Source: Bursaphelenchus xylophilus
Lineage: Eukaryota > Nematoda > Chromadorea > Rhabditida > Aphelenchoididae
Direction: 5' to 3'
Assembly (NCBI GenBank): GCA_904066235.2
Contig: CAJFCV020000003.1
Location: 10,602,001 to 10,666,000 of the forward strand
DNA: 64,000 nt
Below the pieces are notes generated by a model, which searched no databases, had not been told where the DNA came from, and was given only the letters and a program-made list of their open reading frames with translations. Both the position numbers and the translations under genes were made by a program. Every line of letters begins with the position of its first letter. The first letter of the stretch is position 1. Positions 22,161 to 33,200 of this stretch are shown piece by piece.

Positions 22161-25100
22161 ATGAATATAATCGTCCTCATCCTGCTGCTATGTCTGTTCA
22201 TATTCTTGATTATGGTCGCGTTGGGCGGCAACATTTTGGTGTGTGCGGCCGTGTTCTTCGACAGAAAGCTGAGGCGGCAACCGGAAAATCTGTTTTTGGT
22301 ATCATTGGCGGTCAGCGATTTGTTAGTGTCGATATTGGTAAGTTTATTTTTGCAACAATTTTTTCATTTTATTTTTGAAAAAACAAGCTTTTTCTAACCG
22401 TATTCGCATTCAACTACCTACAACAACATTTCCAGGTGATGGTGTTCGCCGCAGCCAACGACATCCTCGGCTACTGGCCCTTCGGTGAGGCCTATTGCGA
22501 ATTCTGGATATGCTTCGACATTGCCTCTTGCACAGCGTCGATCCTCAACTTGTGCGCCATCGCCTTTGACCGTTACTGCCATATCAGCCGACCCATGAAG
22601 TACGCTCGATATTCGAGTAAACGACTGATAATTGCCGTCATCGGCGTGGTCTGGATATTGTCGTCACTTATTGGGGCAGCTCAAGTCATTTTCGGAGAGG
22701 CGAGTGGCGCGGAGCACCAACATGCGCATCGGCCAAGACATGCCGTGTTTGGCAAGGATGGGTATCATAGACTGTAAGGAAAGAAAAGGCTTTCACTCTA
22801 TCGCAAATTTGGAACACCTCTTTTCCGTAGCGTATTTTACCAACCCTTAAACTTTCAGCCCCACATGCCAGCTGCGGTTATCGCCGCTCTACGCAATAGT
22901 CTCATCGATCCTCAGCTTCTTCTTGCCCGCCACGATCATGGTGGTGCTCTACTTGAAGCTCTATTTGTATGCCCGAATGCATGTGCGCAGCATTCGTTCG
23001 CAGCTCAAACAGGCAACCTCATTATTGATTATGCAGTTAGCTAGTGAACACATACGCCAAGTTGTTGTAAGCTCTTTCCGTTTCCAAAGTATCTTTCGTT
23101 AGTATTTTATAAGCTGCTAGGAATAGATCCATATAACGGCAAACGTTTTGCATCAGCTGGATTGGGAAGCGGGGCGGTGGAAATAGAAAAAAGGGTGTAT
23201 AAAGTCCTAGAAGCTAACATTCTGCTCAATTTTCAAATATTCTACAGCCCCGTACCTCTCTCCAGGCCCCAGCCAAATTCCACAAGCCTTTAGCTCCTTC
23301 TCCCTATAAATCTTTGCCTAGAAGAATAGCTCGAACCCCAAAAATATTGATAATAATTTTTGTCGTTGTCAGTGGCGGAGCCATACCTTACTTTGGCGGG
23401 TCTCCTCTTTTCTGCAACAGGAGAGGGTAAGTCCCACTTGGCCGTGTCGGTGTCTAGTTTTATCTCTCAATTCGCCTTGTCGTGCAAAATCCAGCCATAT
23501 TCATTGTGCTTCATTCTTTACATTTTTGCTGTCCAAACTTCCCAAAGGCACCTCTAACACTGAACCAAGTTTTATCGGCCAATTTTTTTTCGGTTTTGCC
23601 ACTGATAATGACCACAAACTAATATTTTAACAAAAGGACTTTTGCACAGCCACCTATCGCCTGTTTTAACGCTTAGTGTGAGCCATAGAAAGAGAGTAGA
23701 AGGTGGAGTGTGTGAAGAGCGCTAAAAAATGCTAATTTCTTTTTTAATTTTGCATAAAAGAGTTAAAAACTTGGTACGGATATCCAGTAAGCTTGATAAA
23801 CACAGTGTTAAGTCCCAAAACACAGGTTACGTCCTATAAATCTCATGATTAGTACCCATTTTCCGAGATATTACCTTTATTGCCCTTTAGACCACCCCGT
23901 CGAAGTTAACTCGTCGTAAATCTTCCGTTTCGTTAAAAAATCCCCGATGTTTTACTGTACCAGGTTTTTCTCGTCAACTGCCAGAAGCATAACAATACCT
24001 AATGCTTTTCCTATCCCTATCGCCAAATGCCGTTTAACATCTGCCAGTTTTGAAATGCTAGAGAGTTTTAACCAAGAAAAACCGCGTGATGTCCCGTGTG
24101 TTCCACGTTGTAGTCACCGTTTTCTTGTAGGCCACACATGCGGCCTTGGACTATCAAGACGTCGGGTGCAACAACAATTCGGCCGAAAGTTCGCCGAATA
24201 ATAATTCCGGGACGGCGAATGGAACCGCCGCCAGTCCGAGGGCAGTCCAGCCCAAATATCAGATGACGGCTGGGCAGCAGTATCCAGGACAAAATGTGGA
24301 GACAACCATCGTATGTCTATGAATATCCGACTATGATTTTCTTTGATTTTTCAGTTCCCAGACATCCCGGAAGGCTGTAAACGGCCGAATCCCAAAGCTC
24401 AGTCAGTCTCGGATCAGAAAGCAAGGCAAGAAAATCCACGTATTTTATAAATTACTTATACTTTCAGATTGACCCTAGGAATCATTATGGGAACCTTTTT
24501 GCTTTGCTGGTTGCCCTTCTTTGTAGTGAATATATGGCGCTCACTTTTCCCAAATTTCTTTCCAACTCAGGTTTTCCAGGTAAGTCTGTTATTTCAAGTT
24601 CATACCGTTGACCTTTTACCGTACTCTTGACAAAAAAAATTAACTTCTTTCCGAACTTTTCTGAAATTCTGGGCCGACAAGCAAACAGTATTAACCCCTC
24701 CGGGTGTCAGGGAAAGTGATCATTCCCAATCGATAAAGCAGGCCGACTTTGACGGAATCAGAAATTTTCCACCTACTACATAAGGCATATCGGCCAGACA
24801 AAGTACTTGGAAAATGACTAATTCAGTCAAAATAGACCTGCTTTATCAGTTCAGCATGATCACTTTCCTTGAAACCGGAGGAAATTGGGACCATCCCTTC
24901 GTAAAATTAAAAAAATCTTTATACAGACCTTGTACTCACAACACCACCACTGTTGCCTTTCCTATCACAACACCCTCTTTATTTCAGGTAGTAACCTGGC
25001 TCGGCTACGCCAATTCCACGGCCAACCCCATCATCTACGGTATCTTCAACCGCGACTTCCGACGCGCCTTCAAACGCATCGTGGTCAAGTTGCTGTACTG

Positions 25101-25185
25101 TTATGATGATGTGCGGAAGCCGTCGCATTTCTTCGGAACCTCGCATGCGGAACAAACGCTTCCGTTGCACCGATTTTCCAACTGA
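22161..25185 (+). CDS. dop-1: D1-like dopamine receptor (GPCR), dop-1-like
   Basis: Class A amine receptor, by family a Gs-coupled dopamine receptor at the neuronal surface. Seven exons: 22161-22337, 22436-22773, 22859-23066, 24131-24310, 24355-24425, 24468-24579, 24988-25185. All phases join, giving 427 residues. Visible marks: GGN in TM1; [10 protein letters not shown] in TM2; conserved Cys80; Asp87 in TM3, the amine-binding position; DRY at 104-106; second-loop Cys175; SSxxS in TM5; CWLPFF in TM6; NPIIY in TM7. LGYWPFG and [10 protein letters not shown] are typical of invertebrate D1-like receptors. The model starts inside TM1, so an upstream exon with the extracellular N-terminus is probably missing. 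The third loop is spread over exons 3-6 and is rich in Asn, Gln and Pro; the intron at 23067-24130 could hide another exon. The fifth intron uses a GC donor (24426). After DI the usual MCST of D1-like receptors reads ASCT. A hairpin repeat lies in intron 6. Confidence 0.88.
24697..24881. repeat. hairpin element in dop-1 intron 6
   Basis: CCTCCGGGTGTCAGGGAAAG at the left faces CTTTCCTTGAAACCGGAGG at the right. The arms continue with GTGATCATTCCCAATCGATA and the ATAAAGCAGG block. No second copy seen. Confidence 0.7.
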
Positions 25186-25427
25186 TCTCATTTTCACACA
25201 CTAAAAAACTCATTCTTCGGTCAAAACGAGTTCGAATTCAATATGAAATCAAAGAAATTCACCGGTCCTCAGCTTTTAATTCGTTGTAATTTGATTATTA
25301 TATAATTGTTGTAATGTTCGTAGTTATTTCAAAGGCAGTATTGTACATTTTTTGAGAGTTTTTAATCTATCATGAATCAAATTTAATAATAAAAATTTCA
25401 TAAATTTGCATATGGCATTATAAAAAG

Positions 25428-25433
25428 AATAAA
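25428..25433 (+). promoter_or_regulatory. poly(A) signal of dop-1
   Basis: AATAAA 243 nt after the dop-1 stop codon. Foldback FB2 begins about 20 bp further on. Confidence 0.5.
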
Positions 25434-25646
25434 ACTGCCTTCCATGAGGCCTTACAAGGGAATGGTTTGAACTGTCCGTGAGCTTTCAACATGAGACCTC
25501 CAAATTCTGAAAGAGCGTACAAAATTTAGTAGGAATCCGCTTTCCATTTTTGCCGAATGGTCTTGGGAGACGAGAAATATCGACAGAAAGATCCGACAAA
25601 AAAATCGAGAGAGAGAAAAGACGAACCGAAAGGTCCAGAGAAGCGT

Positions 25647-25731
25647 CACCAAATAGTGTAGTGGAAAAAGTTCCACGCACAAAACTTTTAGCAGAGGGAG
25701 GCCTTGTAGGTTCGAGTCCACCCGGAGCGGA
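25647..25731 (+). other. tRNA-like module, class II spacing, FB2 left arm
   Basis: TAGTGTAGTGG at 25654-25664 fits the A-box loosely and GGTTCGAGTCC at 25709-25719 is a perfect B-box. Their starts are 55 nt apart, longer than a class I tRNA and like tRNAs with a long variable arm (Ser, Leu). Stems are degenerate, so it is a tRNA relic or a bare pol III promoter rather than a working tRNA. Confidence 0.6.
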
Positions 25732-26482
25732 TATCGTCGCCTTGGATCTACGTGTCGTTAGTGTATTCGACAACTACGTAAAATTCTTTTTTCATTTTTT
25801 CGGGGTTTTTACAGATCTTGTTGCAAAATTATGCTTTTTCTATCGGCCGAATGGCCTTTGGAGAAGAGTTGCGGTCGTTTTTTATCGACCGGGCTACAAT
25901 ATGCTTACGTTACAGTAATCTGTGAAAGTTAACTTCCAAAAAATTGAATACGCAATGGCCATAAAGGTACATACGCAAAATTTTGGCTGATTATCTCTTT
26001 CTATGATGCCGTCAGACACAAAATTCCAAAAATGACAAATTTATGAAAATTTATACCTTCAAGGCAGAATTTGGGAAAAATATTTTGGGCGTTTGTTAAA
26101 CACATGTCCACGGTCATTTTAAACTAAAAAACTCAAAATCGATTTTTTTTCGTAAATATGCCTTGTTGGACCACACGCTGACGCAGGGACTCAAAAATTT
26201 TCTTTTGAACTTTTCTTGCAGCTTTAAGGAAACGTGAAAATTTAGCAAGATTTTTCTCTGGAAACTCAAAAAATTCCGCAAGACCTATACAACCTTTCAG
26301 AACCGAGTATAAATGTCTTGAAAACACCAATTGTCGATATCTGGCATCATCGAAAATGCAGCCAAGTTGTCAACTCTTCTTGAAATTTCGAAAAAAATCT
26401 GTAAAACAATTGAACAAATGAAAAAAGAATCTTTACATAACGGTCGAATACACTAACGACACGTAGATCCAAGGCGACGATA

Positions 26483-26567
26483 TCCGCTCCGGGTGGACTC
26501 GAACCTACAAGGCCTCCCTCTGCTAAAAGTTTTGTGCGTGGAACTTTTTCCACTACACCATTTGGTG
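26483..26567 (-). other. tRNA-like module, class II spacing, FB2 right arm
   Basis: Minus-strand mirror of the left-arm module. The A-box here reads TGGTGTAGTGG (26550-26560), a better match to the consensus than in the left arm. The B-box GGTTCGAGTCC is at 26495-26505 and the spacing is again 55 nt. Confidence 0.62.
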
Positions 26568-27070
26568 ACGCTTCTCTGGACCTTTCGGTTCGTCTTTTCT
26601 CTCTCTCGATTTTTTTGTCGGATCTTTCTGTCGATATTTCTCGTCTCCCAAGACCATTCGGCAAAAATGGAAAGCGGATTCCTACTAAATTTTGTACGCT
26701 CTTTCAGAATTTTGAGGTCTCAAATTGAAAGCTCACGGACAGTTCAAACCATTCCCTTGTTAGACATTCTTTTTACGTGAAATTCTTAATCAAAACCTTC
26801 AAAACATTCTAAAATTTCCACCAATCGTCATGGATAATATAATAAAACCCCCTAAAAGCAATTAAAAGACGCTTATATTTCTTTCCAAACCTCACGCTAA
26901 TTCATAGTATCAAATTCTAAGGCCAAATCAAATCTATTCATCCTTGCAACACAATGCCAAAACTTCAAAAATTTAGTATAAAACAATATCAAAAGTTCCT
27001 AAAAATCCCCAAAAATTGATTTCACAGCACTCAAAACTCTCCCATTATTCCTTTTCGGCTTCAAAATTCA

Positions 27071-27076
27071 TTTATT
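27071..27076 (-). promoter_or_regulatory. poly(A) signal of drg-1
   Basis: AATAAA on the minus strand, 150 nt past the drg-1 stop codon. Confidence 0.45.
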
Positions 27077-27225
27077 TAATAACAATTTTACCCATTTTAA
27101 CAAATAATAAATGTTGACAATGTCCAACTCGCCGATTTTCGCCAACGCAACAACCAATTTAGACCCTAAAATCAGAAAGCTCACTTCGAATCTCCTCAAA
27201 AATCCTTCAAAATCCCCCAAAAATC

Positions 27226-30200
27226 TTACTTCTTGATGATTTGAACGATATCTTCGTCCTCCAAAACATGATCAATACCAACTCTTTGCGGACAATGCTT
27301 CACGGAGCGGCCCCAAACCAGCGCATGTTTGAAGTCTTTGACCAAACTCTTGTGGATTTTGGTGCAGAAATCTTCAATGGAACGTTTCTCGTATTGGAGG
27401 ACCACTGGGTCCTCGAAATCCGGAACTCGGCCTTTCGGTTTGGTGTAGCTGAAACGGAAATAAATGCTTGAAAAATAACTGACTGACACATAATTAGGTG
27501 GTTTCGAGGAAAAAAATGACTTAAAATTCTTAAAGTCGCACTTTATGCGCTGAACCACCCTTTTGAAACTGATTTTTTAACAAATTTTTGTCTAAAAATG
27601 CCTACTACAATATATTTTTTTTCAAAATTTTTCCTTCCAATATTTCCATTTTGCCTCTCTAAAAGCAAACTTACATTCGAACCAAATTCAAGTAATCCCA
27701 GCACTTCTGCAATAAATCATCAAAGTTCCATCGATGATGAGCCGAGATCGGCATACAATGCGGGATTTTGTAGATGATGTCCAATTCCTCGATTGTGATT
27801 TGATCAATCTTGTTTAGGACGTAGATACAAGGGATGTAGACGCGATTTCCTTCGATCACATCGATCAAATCTTCGGCCGTGGCGTCGTATTTTATGGTGA
27901 TATCGGCGTTGTGGATCTTGTACTCGGCCAGGATTGTTTTCACCGTTTCTAGGTCCAATTCGGATTGGGGGACCTGAAAAATCAAAACATTTCATTTTGA
28001 AAAACCAACTTGAAAAAAGTGACATTTCGTCCAAAAAATCAATGTCCAAAACTGTACCTAAAAATGCAAAAAAAAGTAAACATAACCCACCAATGCCGTC
28101 AAATTCAATCCTCCCTTTTCTTTCCGCCTGAAGGTGATCTCTGGAGGTTTCTTGTTCAAACGGATGCCAAAACCTTCCAATTCATATTCGAGCAGTTTCT
28201 TGTGGCCTAAGGGCTTCATCACGTCCAGGACCATCAATATTAACGAGCATGTTCGGGCAACTACAATATCAAAGTTTCAATTTAAATAAACTTCTTTTAA
28301 TTTCAATTTTCCGGCCTCTCAGATGCCTACTACAATATCGATACCATCAGAACACACCTTTACTTCAATATGCCCTCAAAAAACCTCAAAACTCACCAGC
28401 AATCACCTGTTTACCACGACCCTTTCCGTCTTTGGCTCCTTCAATAATACCGGGCAAATCCAGTAGCTGAATCTTCGCTCCTTTGTATTTGATGACTCCA
28501 GGGACCGTTGTCAGCGTCGTGAATTCGTATGCCGCAACTTCTGAGTAAACACCAGCCAAATTCGTGAGGAGTGTCGACTTTCCGACCGATGGAAATCCTA
28601 AAAACACAATTTTTAGTGGGCTTGAGAGGTGAAAATTCAAATTTTGCAAAGCAGATCGCTGTTTCAGCAAGAAAATCTGGAGATTTCAAAACTTTTTAGA
28701 CGTTTCCCAAAGTTTTAACCTATTTTTTACACTAGTTCTACAGTGACGGACCTGATCCAGTGTCAAAGAACGTGCCATTTTGCATCCGGGAAGTATCGAA
28801 AATGTGGCAAAATGCTTCCCTCTTCTAGCGGAAAAAGCCCTTCAAAAAGAAGCTTTTTCTGCTTGGAGAGGGAAGCATTTTGCCACATTTTTGATACTTC
28901 CCGGATGCAATGTGGTATAATACATCTCTTGACACTGGATCAGGTCCCTAAATGTAGTTCTACACTTTATTCTTCGTTTTTATCGATATCCTTTATGGTT
29001 GACATTATTCAAAATCACCAAAAAAATTTTTAATTTCAACAAAAAATTGGGCAATTTCCCAATGTTTGTAACAAATCCGGACGCTGAAATCGACTTCCGG
29101 GCCTACTTTTACACTCCATTTTGCACTTTTATTAGTTTCTTTATATCCAATGAAATTAACATTCTTCCAGCCTCTAATTTCCTAAACTTCAAAACCCCGT
29201 TTTGAAACTTTCAGCTTGCCATTATGCAAATCTCTAGGCAAATCCGGTCAAATCTCTAAGCTTCGCTCTCTTCTTTAATTATTATTCGACTTGACAATTC
29301 ACAACGAAGCCAATTTGCAAGTCCAATGGCGGGATCGTAAAGTTTCTTCGCGCAATCTCATTTTATGCGAGGAAGTCCAAACAAATGCAAGGGAGATTGT
29401 GGGATGTTGATGTTAGGCGCTTTTGGGATATCTTGACATTATCGGCATTCATCTGTTTTTTCTTTCAGTTTCTTCTCTCTTTTATCGGGCAAAACGCAAT
29501 TTTTTCGTTACTCTTTTGGAACTTTTGAGTCCTTCATTTCGTTTGAAGGAACCTCTGCGCCAAGTCTATGGTTTTGAACGGTCGGAGGAGGCCGAAAAAA
29601 AAGAGAAATAAAGACCCGAAGGAAGAATGAAAAACCATGGAAAAGGGGCGCAAGCGCCTTCAAAAGTCTCATGGCCAGTATTTTTGGCTTCACAACCCGA
29701 ATATATACACGATATACATGCGTTGAGCGTTTCTGGAGGGGGGTTTCCTTCGCCGTGCTTGCACAAAAAAGCGACGTTATTTGGCGGACTATAAGAGGCT
29801 AGTAGTGGCCAAATAAGCCGTGGCGGATATAAGGCGCGGGGCCAACGAGAAAAATAATCGGCCCATGACTCTTTTTTTCGGCGGCTGGGGGAATTTTTAA
29901 TCCCTCCGGCATCCGATTCGAGCCACAATTTTTGGTGCATTTTGGAAAATAAAATTAGACGTTTCTCGCGATATCAGCGGGCATAATATTGAGGGGGGAA
30001 GTGTCGTGCTTCTGTTGGCTTCGGTGTCTCAAATTTTGGTGGGATTCTTTTGGTGACGATTCGCCGCCGATTTCCGAAGCCAACGAGGATTTTATTAGCG
30101 CTTTTCTGGGAAAACTTTTCATGAGGTTATTTTTGTTCTCTCATTCAAAATTTACAGCGAAAACACCTCACGTGTCATTCGTGAATTTCGATTAAATCTG

Positions 30201-33200
30201 GCTTATAAGAAAATTCAAATTACATTTCAAGTTTTAAACCCTTAACCGCGTTTTGCAGAGGCAGACAGAATCTAAGTTTAAAGACTTAGATTCTGAAATT
30301 TTAGGGCAATTTGGCAAAACAAACACCCCGTTTTTTGTTGCAAATGTCTCCATATTTTTTCCTCATTCACATGTTTCTTCTTCATAATGAAAGCGAGCCG
30401 AAAAGCCGTCAGACTCAATCAGTTTGTGGTGTCTTTTGGGTCTGCTGTTTATCCAATTTATCCGTCAAATTATCCAAACGCCCATACATCCGCGTTCCGT
30501 CTTGGAATCGATAGCCATTTCACCTGAGCGAACCTTGAGCCAGTCCATATTTTACACAGCGTTTACAACCATTTCGGCTTGTCTTAGCCGTCATTTGGAT
30601 TATGATTTATGTTGACTACAGCCGGAGGAAGGGGAGATTGTTTTCAACCGGCCATACTCTCATCTGGTCTTTATACTATAAACCATAATTCTGTTGGCGT
30701 TCTTTGTCCTTAATATTTTCATTAACCCCCTCTCGTCGGTAGTTTTCTTAATTTTCAGGTGGCATATTACACATTACCTCCAAAAATACCCAATTTTACA
30801 ACAAAAGCAGTCAGTTTTATTTAGCCCATTGTATAATTTCAAAAAACCCCTCCTCATTTCCAAATATTAATTAATTTTCAGTGAGTTGTGCACTTTTAGA
30901 CCCTCTATGTGTCCCCTTACCCCATTATGTGGGGGCACGGGGATGTTTATGCGCGAATAAATAAACCTTTTTCATTTGAGTGAGCGCTCATGTTATTACT
31001 GTGTAATTCCATCACACGGTTTCATCAAAATTTAGGCATTCTTTTGGAGCGAATTTACTCGAGTCTTTTGGCTTCAAGCTCTTGAAAGGGTCTAACTTTG
31101 GACTTAGTAATTCGAACCCTGGCCAGTAAAAAGCGCTGTCCTCTTGGAGATTTGCCTTGAATTTCGCTTGGTTCCATTCAGCGGGCATTCAAGCGGGAAG
31201 TGAGGAAAAAAACGCGTGAGACTTATTTTTCAACAGGCCTCCAAAGTTTCAAGCTCTCGATGGTCAGTTTTGGCAGGCGAAAAGTTTTGGCTCTATTTTA
31301 CATACTTGTGCCTTTCTTACAATTCCTTTGCCTACTTTGCATACAGAATGTAAATGCGGGGCTATCTCGTGGGCACTGCCACTTGTCAGTTCCGTAATTT
31401 ATAATACTTTTTTTCAGGACTAATCCTCATCACTTCTCTAAGTAAATTCGTCGGTTTACCAAGAACAAAGGGGCATGCCTAACAAATATTGGACGACTTG
31501 AAAAATAAACGCCAGTCAGCCCAAGACCGTTGCAGGACCAGCGAAAAGAGTCCCACGGAATGTCGATAAGGCCATGCAAGGACAACATTAAAAAGCGTAT
31601 GAACCATGGAGAGTTCCTGCAGTTCGGGGAGAACGAGGATTGGGATTTCCCCGATTTCAATCCACAATACGACGAGCCTGAGATGGATCCAGCCCTGGAG
31701 TTGATACAAAAAGAATACGTCAAACAACTTTACTCGGCGAAACGCCCGTTTACCAACAAGAAGTCTACAAAAGAGCTGTTGCAAATCTTGACGGCCTTTG
31801 TGATAGCATTCATAGTATTCTATGGGACAGTGACATTATCGTATGCCAACGTCATCACCGATCAACGATATATTGAGCAGAACCTGGAGAAGCGAGAGAC
31901 GTCATCAGGGCCGGAGGACTTCATATGCAATGTGGACACAGACTTTGAATGTGTTTGCAATCGCTCATTAGGGAATTTGGACGACACGTTTATGCAGTGT
32001 AATTCGCTAATTGCGGTATGTTATTCCGAAGCGGACGTATAACCAAACAAACAATTATCATTAAAAAGACTATTCTTTCAGGAAGAGAAATTGTCCGCAG
32101 TGGAAATGGTGGTAAAAAATGTGGATTTGAAGGCCACACTTCACACGAATGAAACATATCAGGACTATTTTCGACGACGGGTAGCAAATCTTGTTAGTCA
32201 GCATTGTGAGCAGCATGCTCATGAGTGCGCTGGTGCCCAGCTGGGCCTCACACAGGTAACAAAAGACGACGAATGGCGGCAGGGACCAACCGGAGCGCCA
32301 GCTCCTTCCAGCGATTTCAGCCGCACACCCTCAACCGATGGAGTGGGCGCTTCGCTTGGGACAAGCCCGCCGTTCAATCGTTTGAATGACGAAGATGCTG
32401 AACCTTTTTTGACTCAGGCGAACGTTCTCATCATGCACGTGGAATACCTGCCGAGACGGCGAACGAAATTGAAGTTTGTGGTTCGAAAAGACCCGGACCT
32501 CTTGCCGAAGATGATAACAGCCGATCTAATTGACACCAGACGGATTGTAGATATACTTAGCAATCAAGTGGGGCCTCTGTCGCGAGTTCTCGGAGGAATT
32601 CGAATCGAGACTTTGAGACTTGGTGAGCTGCAGCGGCAAGCCCTACCGGCCGACAACACAAAGCTGCTGATAATTGTCGGCTGCGTGCTGCTTATCATCT
32701 TTATCAGCTATATTGTAGCTGTTGTCAAGTGTATCATGTAAGTTCAATCGGTGGAGCGAGTACCTTCACTTCCAAGCACATTGTTGTTCCCCACTATCGT
32801 TTGGTTTATCTGATTTCCATGCTTCAATCTGTTCAAGCTTTCCGCTACGCCTAACAGGCTCATTAAAAAGTAATGTGGGCAAATTTAGAGGTCCCTTGTA
32901 GACTCAACAAGCAATAATCCGAAAAAACATGTTCATAATCTTAAGGCCGCTTCGTAATCGTTGGTTGAAAATGTGCATTTTCAATGCAAATAAAATTTCC
33001 CCTCGGCCCGAAACCGACGGCGCTTGAACGTCTCGGGAAATGGTAGGGTTGATATTAGAAAAGCGAACATTCCTATTCCGTGGCCTTCTTGTTTATGTTT
33101 CCTTTTCCGTGACGTCAGAGCACGCGAACATTCGATGTGGAGGCTAAAAATTAACTGTAACCTAGTAGGGTGTAAATAGTCGGCGCAGTGACACATTCCT

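Larger units (their letters stand above)
25455..26759. mobile_element. foldback element FB2 with tRNA-like module in each arm
   Basis: Ends CAAGGGAATGGTTTGAACTG and its reverse complement, flanked by TTA on both sides (25452-25454, 26760-26762). The arms pair over about 330 bp (25455-25785 against 26430-26759) with few differences. Termini match FB1 closely and the next block, GACGAGAAATATCGACAGAA, is also shared in diverged form, so FB1 and FB2 are one family. Their tRNA-like modules differ. The loop (about 640 bp) is unique AT-rich sequence without a transposase. Confidence 0.82.

Noticed and set aside
25452..26780. Repeated 60-120 residue open frames in both arms of FB2
   Set aside because: They are mirror images from the inverted repeat and overlap the tRNA-like module; no domain.
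28598..28670. Start of DRG1 at an in-frame Met about 28670
   Set aside because: The 24 residues before GFPSVGK do not match the family and are a read-through of intron 2; the true N-terminus is found at 36609-37282.
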